Assembly: GCA_963691655.1 (NCBI GenBank)
Contig: OY829327.1
Coordinates: forward strand, 79,434,019 to 79,498,018
Source: Toxonevra muliebris
Taxonomy: Eukaryota; Arthropoda; Insecta; Diptera; Pallopteridae
Reading direction: 5' to 3'
Length of the DNA stretch: 64,000 nt
Each line of letters begins with the position of its first letter. Position 1 is the stretch's first letter. A program made the translations under genes and the position numbers. Below are positions 1 through 12,456 of the stretch, piece after piece. A model generated the notes under the pieces. The model made no database searches and was not told the origin of the DNA. It was given only the letters and a program-made list of their open reading frames with translations.

Positions 1-600
1 ATTTTAAACTGTTGTTTGTAAATTGCCAACAGTTGTTTTTAAACTGTTGTGTCTTCTAAACGGCATGATGCATCGTCTGTCCAATTTTTGGAAAACAACA
101 TGTTGGCATGAAAGAGCGGAAAAATAATAAATGCCAAAGTTGAGCAAAAACACTCAAATAAGCGTTCAGAAGTCACGCTCTCCTCTGTTAGGCAACAGTT
201 GCGTCTTTTGAACGTAACCAATTGGTCGTAAGAAAGTTACAATACACAAAAGACTTTAATAATTACCTTAGCATTATCGATACTATTTTCAATTCCTTTG
301 CCAATGCGACGAAAACGAAGACAAGAAGTAGTTCAAGGCTTTTTTATTTTCGTTTTGTTTAATATTGATGGAATAAAACTTCATTAGACTGCTGGAAGTT
401 GGATCTTCCAATGTGTTACAGGTACATTATCATTGAAAATTGAGGGAATCCTAGATTCTCAAACTCCTTTACACAGTCCTCAGCTTTGGCTCTGGTCAAA
501 GGGAAGTTAGTTAAAGTTGCCATGTCGAAGAATTTAAAAATGAAGATTAAAGTTATGAAATTAAAATTGTTTTTGTGCTTTTCCTTGTAGCTAAGGCTGT
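1..600. other. Intergenic, no gene recognised
   Basis: No reading frame resembles a protein I know. A TATCGATA (DRE-type) octamer lies at 275-282 with no gene start nearby. Bases 551-592 closely match 26888-26927 in the eEF1alpha2 intron (shared text ending CTTTTCCTTGTAG), so part of this stretch is a dispersed transposon end. Confidence 0.5.
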
Positions 601-1031
601 GGTTATATTGCGAGTATACAATACACTGAGCCAGTGTGGCCAACTTTTATTTTTCAAAATCCGCTAAAATGAAGAATAAAACGCGTATTTTCATAAAAAA
701 AGCGTTAAATTTTGTTCCTTATAAAAGTGCGAGAAAACTCAATTCATTTAAACTTTTTCACTAATACAGGCACATATCTGATACTTCTAGTCAATGAAAA
801 TTTCTTCGATTTTTCAAAGATATTTTAAATTGAAAAAACGTGCAGAACGCTGAATCACTTTTTTCCGCATTTTAATTTTCAAAAAGCACTAAAATCAGCG
901 GGAAAAGCGCTGAGTTGGCCACATTGCACCGAGCATATCGTGTTCGGTGTGAGAGTGAGTATGGACTCTCTCTTTGTGTTCGGTGCAATAACAATTTCAT
1001 GGTGTTCGCCGCGCAAACTCGCAATATAACC
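601..1031. mobile_element. Inverted-repeat element enclosing a hAT-type MITE
   Basis: GGTTATATTGCGAGT at 601-615 is repeated as its exact reverse complement, ACTCGCAATATAACC, at 1017-1031. Between them sits the MITE at 632-926. Without the MITE the element would be only about 130 bp. No coding capacity is visible. The flanks show no clear target duplication. Confidence 0.55.
632..926. mobile_element. hAT-type MITE, copy 1 (295 bp)
   Basis: The left end reads CAGTGTGGCCAAC and the right end GTTGGCCACATTG, terminal inverted repeats with one mismatch in 13. The flanks CACTGAGC (624-631) and CACCGAGC (927-934) form an 8-bp target duplication with one change. An 8-bp duplication and CAG-type ends are typical of hAT elements. 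A second copy at 46943-47318 shares the termini and much of the interior. The element has no transposase and so is non-autonomous. Confidence 0.85.
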
Positions 1032-2102
1032 ATTGCCTAACTAAGCGAACCACTCTGCAAAACAAAGTCAGATGGAAATATTTAGAAGCTCTCAAAAGGA
1101 GTATAAAGATACAAAATATCACTTTACTGTTAATCCAAAGAATCGGTTTTCTGCCAAGAAGTCAATGCATTTTTCATTTTGAAATCAGGACATTCTAGGT
1201 TTTTTGGTGAACTTTCCATCAAGGTTCTATCTAAATATTTATACTTATGAGCGAGTGAATCCACTCAAATATTTTTTTGGTTTTATTGGGGTGATATGTT
1301 GTAAAAACTTATTTATTCTTGCTAATCTCATTGAAAAGAATCGCATTTTAATCGTTATCAAAAATATAAATAAAAAAATTTAATTTTTTTTTTCTCTTTT
1401 TGAAACTTTTGTCTAAATTTTTTTATTTTACGTTTGTTTTATTCACAGATCCATAATAAAAATATTTAGTGCTTTAATTTTTGCCTATGCAAGAGACTTA
1501 AAAAATAATTAAAATTGTTAAATTTTCAAATATTTTACGATTAGAAAAAACCTTATATAATTATAAAAAGAATTAAACTAACAAAAGTATAAAGTGTAAA
1601 AACAAGTATTTGTTTGTATCTGTGTGTGTTTTAGCAAGAAGAAAAAATATATTAACAAGTTTACAACAAGTCAGTAGTACTTTTTTGTATTGCAATTAAG
1701 AATAAAATAAAAGAATAACAACATATTCGAAATAGAAACATTTAGCAGCGAGCAAATAATGCAGTATAACTTATAACTAAAACGCCAGCGACGACGACAA
1801 TGGCTATCCATATTGAGGGAAGAGGTCTTTGGTTCTTTTATAATGCAAAATAATTAAAAAACAAATTTCTATTGAACCCACTACGCCGCACCCTCTTGAG
1901 CAAATTCAGATTTAGCATTCGCTATACAAACACAATTACATACATACTTATTGGCAAATACAGACATACAATAATAAAACTCTTCGTTAATTTATAATTA
2001 AGTTTTTTGACATGCAATCCACATCCACCCACAATTAAAGAGTTTGTGTTGATGATGCGATTGTGTGATCAACAAGTGCAGGATTGTGGTATGGTTATTC
2101 TT
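1032..2102. other. AT-rich intergenic / 3' flank of cadmus
   Basis: This stretch is AT-rich with homopolymer runs. The part nearest 2102 would hold the 3' UTR of the minus-strand cadmus gene. I see no other coding sequence. Confidence 0.5.
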
Positions 2103-5100
2103 CTAATAGTATTTCTCGCTGAGTCCACGCGCAACCATGGCAAAATCATTGAGATGATTCTGTAGCATACGTTTGTTTACCTTTTCTCTGTGTGTGAATG
2201 TAAAATAGAAAAGATTGAAAATTGCTTGTTTTTATTTCAAATTCAAAATCCACCACTTACTTTATAATTTGTGTTATGAATTTCGATTTTTCCTCATCGT
2301 TCAACAGTGGTGTTGGAAAATTTGGCACTAGCATCACTGTCTTTAACCATGCCACTAATTCTGCCGGATATTTCTTGTTGATTGCCATAATGATATCGGC
2401 AAATCTTTCCGTATGTTGTCTGTGAGCAATGCAGCCAACACATAGAATAGTAGTGCGTACAATTTCCTCACCCGAATTTTGTACCGCTTGTGTCATGGCG
2501 GGATAATTGCGCGATTGCATAATAAAATGTGATACAAATTGTACACCCGTACGTATTGGACCCATCTCGGGTAATGTCATCGCTTTCAATGCATAAAGTA
2601 TTAATTTATCGTATGCAATTTCTTTGTCATCCAGGGCTTGTGGAATTTTTTTAATGATTTGCATGAGAGAATTGTAAAATACTTCAATAGTATCGGCAAT
2701 ATTTGAGAAACCATTTGCAGGCATAGACTGGAAAAAATAAATCGAAAATAAGTTATAAAATATAATTTAAGCGGTGCGATGATTTAAAACTCACCTCAAA
2801 TAGTTTGATACTGTGTAAAACAAATTCCACTAGTAGTTGTTGCATTAATGGCTTGCAAGTCTCGTCTTTATAGAATATAACTATAGTCTGAAATCACAAT
2901 GAAATGTTTTTTTTTTTAGATTCAATATAGCGATATTTTAGTGTTGCATTGATTATTTCACAACCATTGCGAAATGTAATGGCAATGACTAGAAAATTGG
3001 ACTATCGCTGCAATGTGAATGAAGGTATTTGTCATTGGCATTGATAGTAAAGCTAATGCTAGTTCAATTTAACTGGCATGGAACATTTTAATGCTAATTA
3101 ATGATAGTTCAATTTGGTTATCATTGAAAATTTTAATAATGCTAATGATAGTTAAATTTAATTAGCGTTCAAAGAGTTTTTACATTTATTTATTACAATA
3201 TCTAGGTTCAGTTTGTTTACAGCAAAATGATATTAGAAAGAGAACCAGCAATAAAAAATTCAACAAAAATAAAAGAAAGAATTGTTTAACTTTGTTACAA
3301 AAAAGAAACATAATTTAATTTAAAAAAAAAAACCGAAAAGAAGAATTTTAATTCTAAGTTCAATTTAATTACCATTGAAATTTTAAATGCAAATTCAACT
3401 TTATTAGCCTTGAAAAGGCCAGTTAAATTTAGTTAGCATTAAAAATTTCTATGTTAATTCAACTTAATTAAAAGTTTTATTAATTATAGTAAAATTAAAG
3501 TAAAGTTGAATTATCATTAATAAATTAAATGATAATGAAACTATATTTTTCAATGATTATTATAATTAATTTCCAATGATATCACCCTAATTATCGTTTT
3601 TAATTCAAAACTTACAGTTTTCGAAATTTCTAATGTGGGCGCACAGCATCTTGTTCGAGAAATTGCCACAATGAAACAACACAAGTCTTGTAGCATTGGT
3701 TTGAAACTTGATCCTAAATTGACTATTGCATGTTTAAGAGCTTGGCATGCAACCTGAAACGAAAGAAGATAATAAATAGATTTTATGCCAAAAGCTGCTA
3801 TTGAGCTTATTTACTTATTGTCTACAGAAGGATGGGTCTAATGGGACAAAGTCGGTGTCCTGGAGTCGGATTCGTGTACTCAAATTTGTGGAGTTTAATT
3901 TGTGTATTATTTTCATTAATGGGATAAAAGAAGTGGCGAGTGTGATAGTAGTTAAATAGTTGGACTGCTGAAGTATGATTTTAAGGGTCAACAGTGTGAA
4001 GTATGAAGGCTTAGTGTCAGATTCGTGAGTCAAGATTAATTAAAACTTTAATATGTTTGTATAACAGGGTTTGGTTCGAATCAGAAGTCGGATTTGTGGT
4101 AAAGGTGTGAACTCGGTAATTAGCCTAGATTGTGTAGAACTTCGTCACTCTCTTCATTCTCTACGGATTTCGACGTCAAATCAAACCAGTGCAATTTTTT
4201 TCACGAAATGCATATGGAGTGAATGCGCTATCTCTTGTGACTTTTTCTGAATGGTTTCAAAGATTTCTAGCCAGGCATTTTTCTGTAAAATATTAATCGC
4301 TTGAAGAAGGTGCAAATCAAAAATATGGAATTACATTTTTTTTATCTGTTTTTCCAACCAACTTGTCGTACTTTTGTTAGTCCTTCCGTAGAGGGGCAAT
4401 CTGATTTTTATTGATTTTACAAAGGCATTCGATTCAATCAAAAAAGTTGTAATCCCGAACTTTACCATGCAAAAGTTCCAAGTGTTCATTAGCAATTGCC
4501 TGATTATAATGTATAGAATATTCCGGCCTAATGGTCTGATTTGTAGTCAAATTCATGTTATCGACACGACTTTACTAGTATTCACGGAAATTTATTTGCG
4601 AAGTTGGAATGGAATTAGATTAGAATCAGAGTCATAATTGACTGCAGAGTCGACATAACATTATATGTCTAAAATAAAAATTCGAGAAATGTTTGTGGAA
4701 GGAGTTTAAACTTTAGTCTTAGATTAATTAAGTAGTTGTCCTTGATTTTTGCAAAAACTTGCAAACCGCCTACTTAGTTTTGAGTTGAAACAATTTTCTG
4801 TGTCAAGAGTTGTATTCAAAGTCAAAAAGTCTATTACAAAAATATACCACCGCCACTATTACCTAAGCTAATCTTGATATTGACTACTCAAGTCTTGAAT
4901 TCCAACGTATTTATTTATTATTTTAATCCACTCACCTCCAGTACATCCAATTTGTCTATCCATTTCTCGGCTATTTGATGAAATATTGGCATCGTTTTCT
5001 GCATAACAATAAGTACCGGTTGCACATTCTCCATATCAGTTATTTGATTATCATCATCATCGAGATCAGTATTGAGTGATGAGAAAAGTGTAGATACCAT

Positions 5101-8100
5101 TTGTAAACGGAATATTGTGCGGTGTATTGGCATCGGCGACGGAACACTCACATCGCGAAAGGGATATTGTACTAGCTGCAAGCGAAACAAAAATAGAATA
5201 AATAAATAAATGAAAAGCTCGAAAAGCTCAAAAAATCCTTATATGATCAGCATTTTAAAATTCAATTCGAAATTAATCAATAAATATCCTTACAGAATTA
5301 TTCTGGCATATAGCTTGCAATTCCTCAAAGCATGGACTCACAATAGTATCTAAATAATTGGGAATGTTTGCTGGCGGCAGTAAGCTCATTAGCTTTCCAA
5401 CGCTGTACATTAAACGCACACATTCTTGATTTTGCATTTGTCCTGATGTTAGTGATGCCTGACACGCATTCAATAACGGCACAGCATATGGCCTCAGCTG
5501 TATTTGGCAATCCCCACAGAGTTCTTTTAAGCCCAGTGTTGCTTGAGCGGACATTGTTGAATTAAGACCGCGTACAAGTAAATCGATGGCCGGTGGTATG
5601 TAAGCAGGGTTCATTCTAAACCAATGGCTGTATGAACCTATGGTTTCAAGTGCAGTGCCGAGGAGTTTCTCATTAATTTTATCGTAAGGTATTTCGGCAA
5701 GTACACTCATCAATTTGGGTAATTGTTTCGATTCATCGCCATTAAAGTGCTCAGCTACCGATTGATAGCAATAAATGCATGCTTCAAGTTTAGTCCATTG
5801 TGTGGGGTTCGTTTGCAACTCCACAATTGATTCATCCAACACGATCGCAAGTATATCTAGAATATTTTCATGCAGTACATCGTAGCAATACATCTGGAAA
5901 ATGTTTGAAAAACAGGGGTAGAGTAAGAATAAAGCAATAATAGTACAAGTGAAATTTCGAAATGTTCGTTTAGGTGTGTAATTTGCTCCACTTTAATTTA
6001 ATTAGATTCTATTGAAATCTGGATACGAAAAAATACTTTAAAATACATTTTCATAATTCTTTTGATTTAAAAACGAATCTTTTAACGATAAATTCTTCGT
6101 GAAATAATAAATGCAACGAGTTTATGCATACAATTCTAACGAGTAACGAATCAATTACACCACAATCTTGTTCTGTTTTACTTACAAAAGTATCGGAAAT
6201 ATCCTGGCGATAGCAACGGAAAACTTCTAAGTCCTCTGAAGACCATTTATCGATTGAACTTTCATCGGGTTGCTGCGCTTTACGTACCAAAATTCGTGTC
6301 AAATGTGCATACAATGGTTTTATATACTCAAAGCGTTTTCTACTCTCATCTTTATCACGCAATGTGTTCACTTCATCTTGTAACAAATACCAAAATCCAA
6401 GAGCCATGCTACTGCATGATTCCTCTACCGGATATATGCCTGGTTTATCTGTGCATTGCAGTATCTCATTAACCATACGTCCATAGAGCGAACATAATTC
6501 GGGGTCAGTGGAAGTAATACCATTGAGCAGCATTTGTGAATGTCGTTCAACTGCTGACACAAACAGCGTATAAATATTGACAACAATATCCTCATTGTTG
6601 TTATCACGTTTCCATTCCCTTTTTGTTATATCACAGAGTGAATCTAAATACATTTTCATCAATGTGAATGCTGTTTTCGGATACAAATGACAATCTGGTT
6701 GTATAATAATAGTTAGCATTGTTTTCAAACATGCTTCCGCCAAATCGATTTCATCGACTGACATACAACCATCACCTTCCGGATGTTCCTGTATGCATGG
6801 CCAATAGCATTTATTTACAATTTTCAACATAATCGCTGTAATATTTTGACATTGCTCTATTTCGAAGTAAATTATTCTGTGAACGAAGGAGGAAACTTTT
6901 TGAAATAACTATTCCGAATTGAAATTCAAATTTAAAGATAACTTACTTGACCCATGATCCCACACATTGTACAGCACGTGTTATATTATTAAAACATTCG
7001 GTATCCCATTCACGATCTAATTGCATTTCCAAATATGCTTCAGTCGTTTTCATCACCAATGGAGTACGTTTCGAAATTTCCCCACGCAATGCTGCACGTT
7101 TGACGGAAATGTAAATAGCTTGCATCTGCAATTAAATAATGATTATTTAATTAGATTGAAAAGGTTTAAAATTAAATCTTATATTAATGGCGGGTCGATA
7201 TTTTTTTTTTTTTATTTCATACGGAACATTATTTATTTCTGTTATCATTCATCTAGGTTTTATAACAAAGAGTCTCTTTTGGCATATCTGGGTTAGGCCA
7301 GAGTTCTTGGAATTGTTATTTTCTTATCGGAAAAATATATTCTTCATCAATTTATATCAAGCGTTAAACCGAGTCTACATAATCGAAATATTTTATCTGC
7401 ATTCACAAGTTCGCCCTAGTCAATCGTTTTTGCTGACTCGTCTGCATTAAATAATCATATGTCTAATAACTATCTCGGCGAAACCACTTGAACACTAGCC
7501 GAAGAACAGACCCGAACACTACCAACCAAGAACTAGAACTGACTGACTCTAACAATGTATTGGATTGAGTAAAGATTTGCTACAACAACCAACTGAGAAC
7601 TACCTCTAAAACTAGCTATCGAGACATCCGCAGTTATACCGAAGTCATCCACACGCCGGCGGTACCAACTTCAACTACACATTGGAAGTAACATGTGCCG
7701 ACACAATATCAAGTCACGAAGTAGACGTGAACTATTAATCTGTAACACTTGGTGCAAAAGCGGAAGTGGTTCTCCTAAGGGGGACTACGACATACTGTCT
7801 CCATCAAATCGGTGGTATCTTGAATGTAAGTTTTGATCCTAGGGATAACGGCATGCTGTCATGAATTGTGGTAAGCATAAGTAGACTCCGCGCTAGCAGG
7901 CGGAAGTTACGTGAGGGCGATAGAGCGAGATGGGCTTTTGCCCTAATACAAAAAATAATCATAAATAATAATAAGAAAATGCTAAGAACATACGTTTTTA
8001 AGACTTGATAGCTCTACGACGCTCATTCATCGTGTGCGATATATTAAGTAGCACAAGCAGATCAAGAACCATAGAACGCGCTGCATAGAGGACAGAAACT

Positions 8101-9156
8101 GAAGATTGAACGGCAATGCTTTGACGGTGTTTCCCACTAAATTCCGTCCTAACGAGAAGAAATTAAGCGTGTTGCAGTTTCACACGGATGTAGGATGTCA
8201 TACCTTGCTGCTCTTTAAAAAAAAAAAACTAAGGCCGAGTCTCGTTCCGACTCACCAATAAACAGAGCATCCTCGAAAATAAACTACAAGCGTGAAAATA
8301 AGTAATCAACTGTACAACTTGTTTCCTTCTACTAAAGGAACTTTTGCAAAACCTTCCAATAAATCTTAGTTTCAACCCAGATAAAATTACGTTAAAAAAT
8401 TAAACTGGAACCTTAATTGTTTGTTGTAGAATACCTTCATAATTAATTTTGAATTTTTCAAGACATTTGGTTAAGAAACTACTTACACTTTGCTTGATAT
8501 TCTATACTTTTAATTAGGGTTATAACAAATAAATTTTTAAACCATATTCACCTCTTCTGGTATAGCTTGCAGCACTTCCAGCATAATCCATAATTGCATT
8601 TCTTTTGTGACATTGGGAATTTGTTGATTTTGAAATGTATTGATAACATCTTCGATTGCAGTTGGCCATTCTCCGCCTAGCATGTGCAAAATAAAAGCGC
8701 TTAGCTGTAAAAAATAAACAATTAAACAAAATAAAACCAATTTGAATGAATGAATTTACAAACCGCAATGCATAAACGATTCAAAACCAATTTCGGACCA
8801 CATGCAAATTGTATGATTTTTTCAAGAATTTTTTGCTTTAGCTCTTCATGACTTTCCACAGGAACTTCATGCCAGTATTTCATTAATTTTGAATGCAGCG
8901 TTACAGCACCGAAAAATTGCACCTCTTGACTCTACGTTTGTAAATGAAGAAAAGAGCGAGAAAGAGTTAGAAAAATAAATAAAACATTATTGATATTTAC
9001 CTTTCCTAACTCCATCAGCTGCCATGAGAATTGCCATGCTTGTGGACTTATTTGAGCTTTTGTAAGCCATTCATGTGTAATGGCTTGATCTTCTGAAGTG
9101 GAGCGATAGAAAACCACAACAGCCTCCTCTAGGCGGGCAATATCGATGGGTTCCAT
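2103..9156 (-). CDS. Importin-13 (cadmus), karyopherin-beta nuclear transport receptor
   Basis: Eleven exons on the minus strand: 9156-9001, 8931-8764, 8704-8552, 7125-6947, 6876-6186, 5893-5294, 5175-4936, 3753-3616, 2887-2795, 2727-2261 and 2187-2103. All junctions are GT/AG, and the frame stays open for 989 aa; human IPO13 is 963 aa. The match to importin-13 runs the whole length: SPQAWQFSWQL near the N-terminus (importin-beta N region), FRCYRQDISDT in the middle, and VNKR followed by ARGLSEKYY at the C-terminus. The family is made of HEAT repeats and carries cargo through nuclear pores in a Ran-dependent way, importing for example Mago-Y14 and Ubc9 and exporting eIF1A. I chose the ATG at 9156 because the residues upstream need a non-ATG start. 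The exon 10/11 junction is needed: reading on gives a stop three bases into the intron, whereas exon 11 restores the conserved C-terminus. Confidence 0.95.
3030..3480. repeat. Degenerate tandem repeat in cadmus intron 8
   Basis: About six diverged copies of a roughly 40-48 bp unit (core resembling AGTTCAATTTAATTAGCATTG then AAATTTTAATGCTAAT) lie in two clusters, about 3040-3180 and 3350-3480. They sit inside the intron between exons 8 and 9. Confidence 0.5.
7126..8551. other. Large cadmus intron 3, contents unidentified
   Basis: At 1.4 kb this is the gene's largest intron; several of the others are under 150 bp. Roughly 7480-8300 is less AT-rich than its surroundings and looks inserted, but I find no terminal repeats, reading frame or RNA-gene signature I can name. 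Confidence 0.35.
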
Positions 9157-10840
9157 TGCGTGTGTATGCGAGCGCTCCAATTAGTACTTCAATGAAATGG
9201 GAAATGTTTGTTAATAAGCCAACTTCACTTTATGTATGTACTTCAATAGCTTTAAGGGATACATTTAAAGGATAAGGATATTTTTTTTCTTTAGAGGAGG
9301 AGTCTACCCAAAAACTTACCCTTTCCTTGTTAGCAATTGTTGTATTCACGTTATTTCGATTACTTGTGCTGCGTATTGCTTATAAATACAATTATCACTC
9401 TACAAATTCGTTGTTTTTATTTGCAACAATTCTGTTTGGAAATCTAAAAATTGTGTGCAAAAATACTTTGTGCTATTATTTTGACACTTTAGAAGAAGAT
9501 CGGTGTATTTACGAAAGACAATTGGCTCATTCACAATAATCGTGTACTGAGTTGCCAACATTTGAGATGTAGATGCGGTTATATGATAATAGAAATAAAG
9601 TAAACCAAGTGAAAATACGGAATTTTGAGTAAATTAGTATTTTCTAAAAGAATTGTACGATAATTTTACGAACAGCAATATATAAACCATGTAAACCTTG
9701 TAAAGCGTATAAACACGTAATCGTATTGTCAAATTTCATATAAAGTTTGACAAGTTTACTCACTTTACTATTTAATGAGGCTCTTACGAGTTTATATATA
9801 TGGATTATTGGATTGGAAAGTAATACAGGCTCTCGCCTTTGTTATATGTGCAAATTTTTTATATAAATCAGAGGCTATCATTAAGGGTCCATAAATATAC
9901 AGTAGATTCCCGATTTAACAAACACAATTGCTATCGATTTTTTCGCTCAACTGAGTACTAAAATCAAATAGTCTATTCTTTTAATTAAAGTGGCTGGCAC
10001 TCATTTTTCAATTTCATATGTTTAAAATTCGAGCAAAGACAATAAAATGACAGAAACGCCAAAAAATAAACCAATTTTTGACATAACTGTTCTAATTGCA
10101 ATTGTTTTTGCTTCTCTGTATGATGATATAACTATTTTTTTGCAATTGGATCATTGTTATAAAATTCTGTTGATAAATGAAACAAAATCTAATATTTCAG
10201 CAAAAATATCTACCAGTCTATTTACGTATATACTTTTTAAAACAATCGTCAACAGTCGACAACACTGGATTTTATGCGTGTTAACCCCAACTCTATTTGC
10301 GAGATCCCACTCTGAGATTGATTTGAATTAGAAACCCCATTCATCTTTGGGGGCTTTTTACTAACCGGAATTATTCAATGAACTACGAAGAGAAATAAAT
10401 AACATTTTGAAGGAAATACTTAGATTCTCCATAGTGAATGGGAGTGGTTATAAAGCCTTACGGTGATTACAGGTGTTTCTCAAATTGTGTTTGCACCTCT
10501 CTAAAATTTACTTACGTTTTAGGAACCTTTGATTTCAATTTGTTCTTATTATCTATTCTTGGATTGGAACTTTATTTATTTCCTATTGTTTCTTTTAAAA
10601 AGTTTTTAATAAATATCTGGCTTTTTGATTATTTCAATAAATAAATATCATAAAAAAAATTCAAGGTAAATAAAAATCTGTAAATATGTAAACTTCTATT
10701 ATTATGGTTGCTGTTAATGCTTCTTTAAAAATAAGTCTGCTAACTAACCTTTAATTTTAATTTTTATGCCAGTTTATTCTGCCAGTTTAGTCTAAAAATA
10801 AGTACATATTTATTTCAACGCTGCAACACCGGCATTTTCA
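9157..10840. other. Intergenic between cadmus and awd
   Basis: AT-rich. It must contain the cadmus promoter on its left side. The small open frames here show no family resemblance and I count them as chance. Confidence 0.5.
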
Positions 10841-10910
10841 ATGTCAACTTTTCGAATATGGTTGTCTTTCGAAAGAACGTCATTTATTTGCCATCTCTCT
10901 CTCTTCTTCC

Positions 10911-10919
10911 ATGTGCTAA
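10911..10919 (+). promoter_or_regulatory. Two-codon upstream ORF before the long awd start
   Basis: ATG TGC TAA sits 11 bases before the in-frame ATG at 10931, directly after a pyrimidine tract (CTCTCTCTTCTTCC). If transcripts begin in or above that tract, this minimal uORF could favour start at 10931 or 10997. The transcription start is unknown. Confidence 0.3.
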
Positions 10920-10996
10920 GCTCCTCTATCATGCAGTACAAAAACTTGGCAATGATTGTGACGATTCTGGCATTCTTCTCGTTGGTTTCACACGCG

Positions 10997-11746
10997 ATGG
11001 CAGCAAATAAGGAACGTACTTTTATCATGGTCAAACCCGATGGAGTCCAACGTGGACTCGTCGGTAAGATTATTGAACGTTTTGAGCAGAAAGGGTTCAA
11101 ATTGGTGGCCATGAAATTCACTTGGGTAAGTCAGACATTGGCAGATAACGAAGTCTACGACTAATCGAATTACAGTAAAAAATGAGGGCCTTACTGGAAT
11201 TCGAACTTTCCAATAGGAGAATGGTACATCTGCTCATGACGTTAGTGAGGTTATGTTCTGCATATGTTTAAGGTTATATTTAGTAAAGTTAATTTGTTTA
11301 GTATAATTGAGAAGGAAAGGGGGTAGACTGATTTAATTACACGTACAGCTTCCACGTAATCATATTTAAATTGCGCATTTATATTAAATATTGATTAATT
11401 TCTTACTTTTTAGGCTTCCAAGGAATTGCTCGAAAAGCACTATGCCGATTTGTCTGCCCGCCCCTTCTTCCCCGGTTTGGTTAACTACATGAACTCTGGT
11501 CCAGTGGTTCCCATGGTGTGGGAGGGTTTGAATGTTGTGAAAACTGGCCGTCAAATGCTAGGTGCCACCAATCCCGCTGACTCCTTGCCCGGTACTATTC
11601 GTGGTGATTTCTGTATTCAAGTTGGACGCAATATCCTTCATGGTTCAGATGCTGTTGAATCTGCCAATAAGGAAATCGCTTTATGGTTCAACGAGAAGGA
11701 ACTCGTATCCTGGACTCCAGCTGCCGAAGGATGGGTATATGAATAA
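10997..11746 (+). CDS. Nucleoside diphosphate kinase (abnormal wing discs)
   Basis: Two exons, 10997-11125 and 11414-11746, encode 153 aa, the usual NDPK length. The enzyme moves the gamma phosphate from ATP to other NDPs through a phosphohistidine. The active-site histidine is seen in [14 protein letters not shown], the nucleotide-binding region in [17 protein letters not shown], and the N-terminal motif in [15 protein letters not shown]. Fly Awd also affects microtubules and endocytosis. The ATG at 10997 gives the canonical cytosolic protein MAANKERT. The frame is open upstream to an ATG at 10931, which adds 22 residues that look like a signal peptide, and to another ATG at 10841. An AATAAA overlaps the stop codon, and another lies near 11833. 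The 288-bp intron has clean borders. Confidence 0.97.
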
Positions 11747-12456
11747 ATCATATCAGGATATCATTATTGATGATGCTGAGCAGCATTTTTGATGTTTATT
11801 AAGTAAAAAGAAATACATACTCTTTCAAGAACCAATAAAAAAGATTCCAGTAAAATTAGAAATTTTAATTGACATTGTATTTTTATTAATGCATGGTTGA
11901 GCAGTGATTAATAGCATAATGAAATATATTAATAGGTAGAAACATTTTTGTACAGAGATGACTCACATAAGCGTTCTGTGTGAAGCTACACCATAGGTTC
12001 GTACAGGGATTAAGTTTTTGCTTTACGAGCAAAACAATGGTTGCAAGGTTTTGACGTCTTAGAAACACCACCAAATCTGCTGGTAAACCGGTGATTGGAT
12101 TATGGCCCCGCTCGTGCAAGTTATCAAGACTAAATGCTGTTAGATCTCTACTGAATCTGACTGCCTATTCCAAATAGAATTTCCAGCCATAGCCAGACTA
12201 TTGATCCCCATTCACTCAGCATGAGCTAGCCAGCAAGACTGCTGGATTATGTTGTCAATGTCGGCGTACGGTTTAAGCCAATTCATTATCTACGAAATAT
12301 CTTCCTTTTAAATTCTCCCAACAAGCTTTCGCCCATGTCGAAAATTCAAACGTTCTCTTTTTTGTTTCAAATCATTATTAATAATAAAAAGTAGTTAAAT
12401 TAAAATGCTCAAAAGAAATACTTATATAAAGAAAATTACAAATTATTATGCTGCGT
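11747..12456. other. 3' flanks of awd and the PDCD7 homologue
   Basis: Convergent 3' ends meet here. The stretch carries awd's polyadenylation signals and AT-rich sequence. I see no gene. Confidence 0.5.

Noticed and set aside
275..282. DRE octamer TATCGATA
   Set aside because: A perfect match but no gene start is near; single octamers occur by chance in 64 kb of AT-rich DNA.
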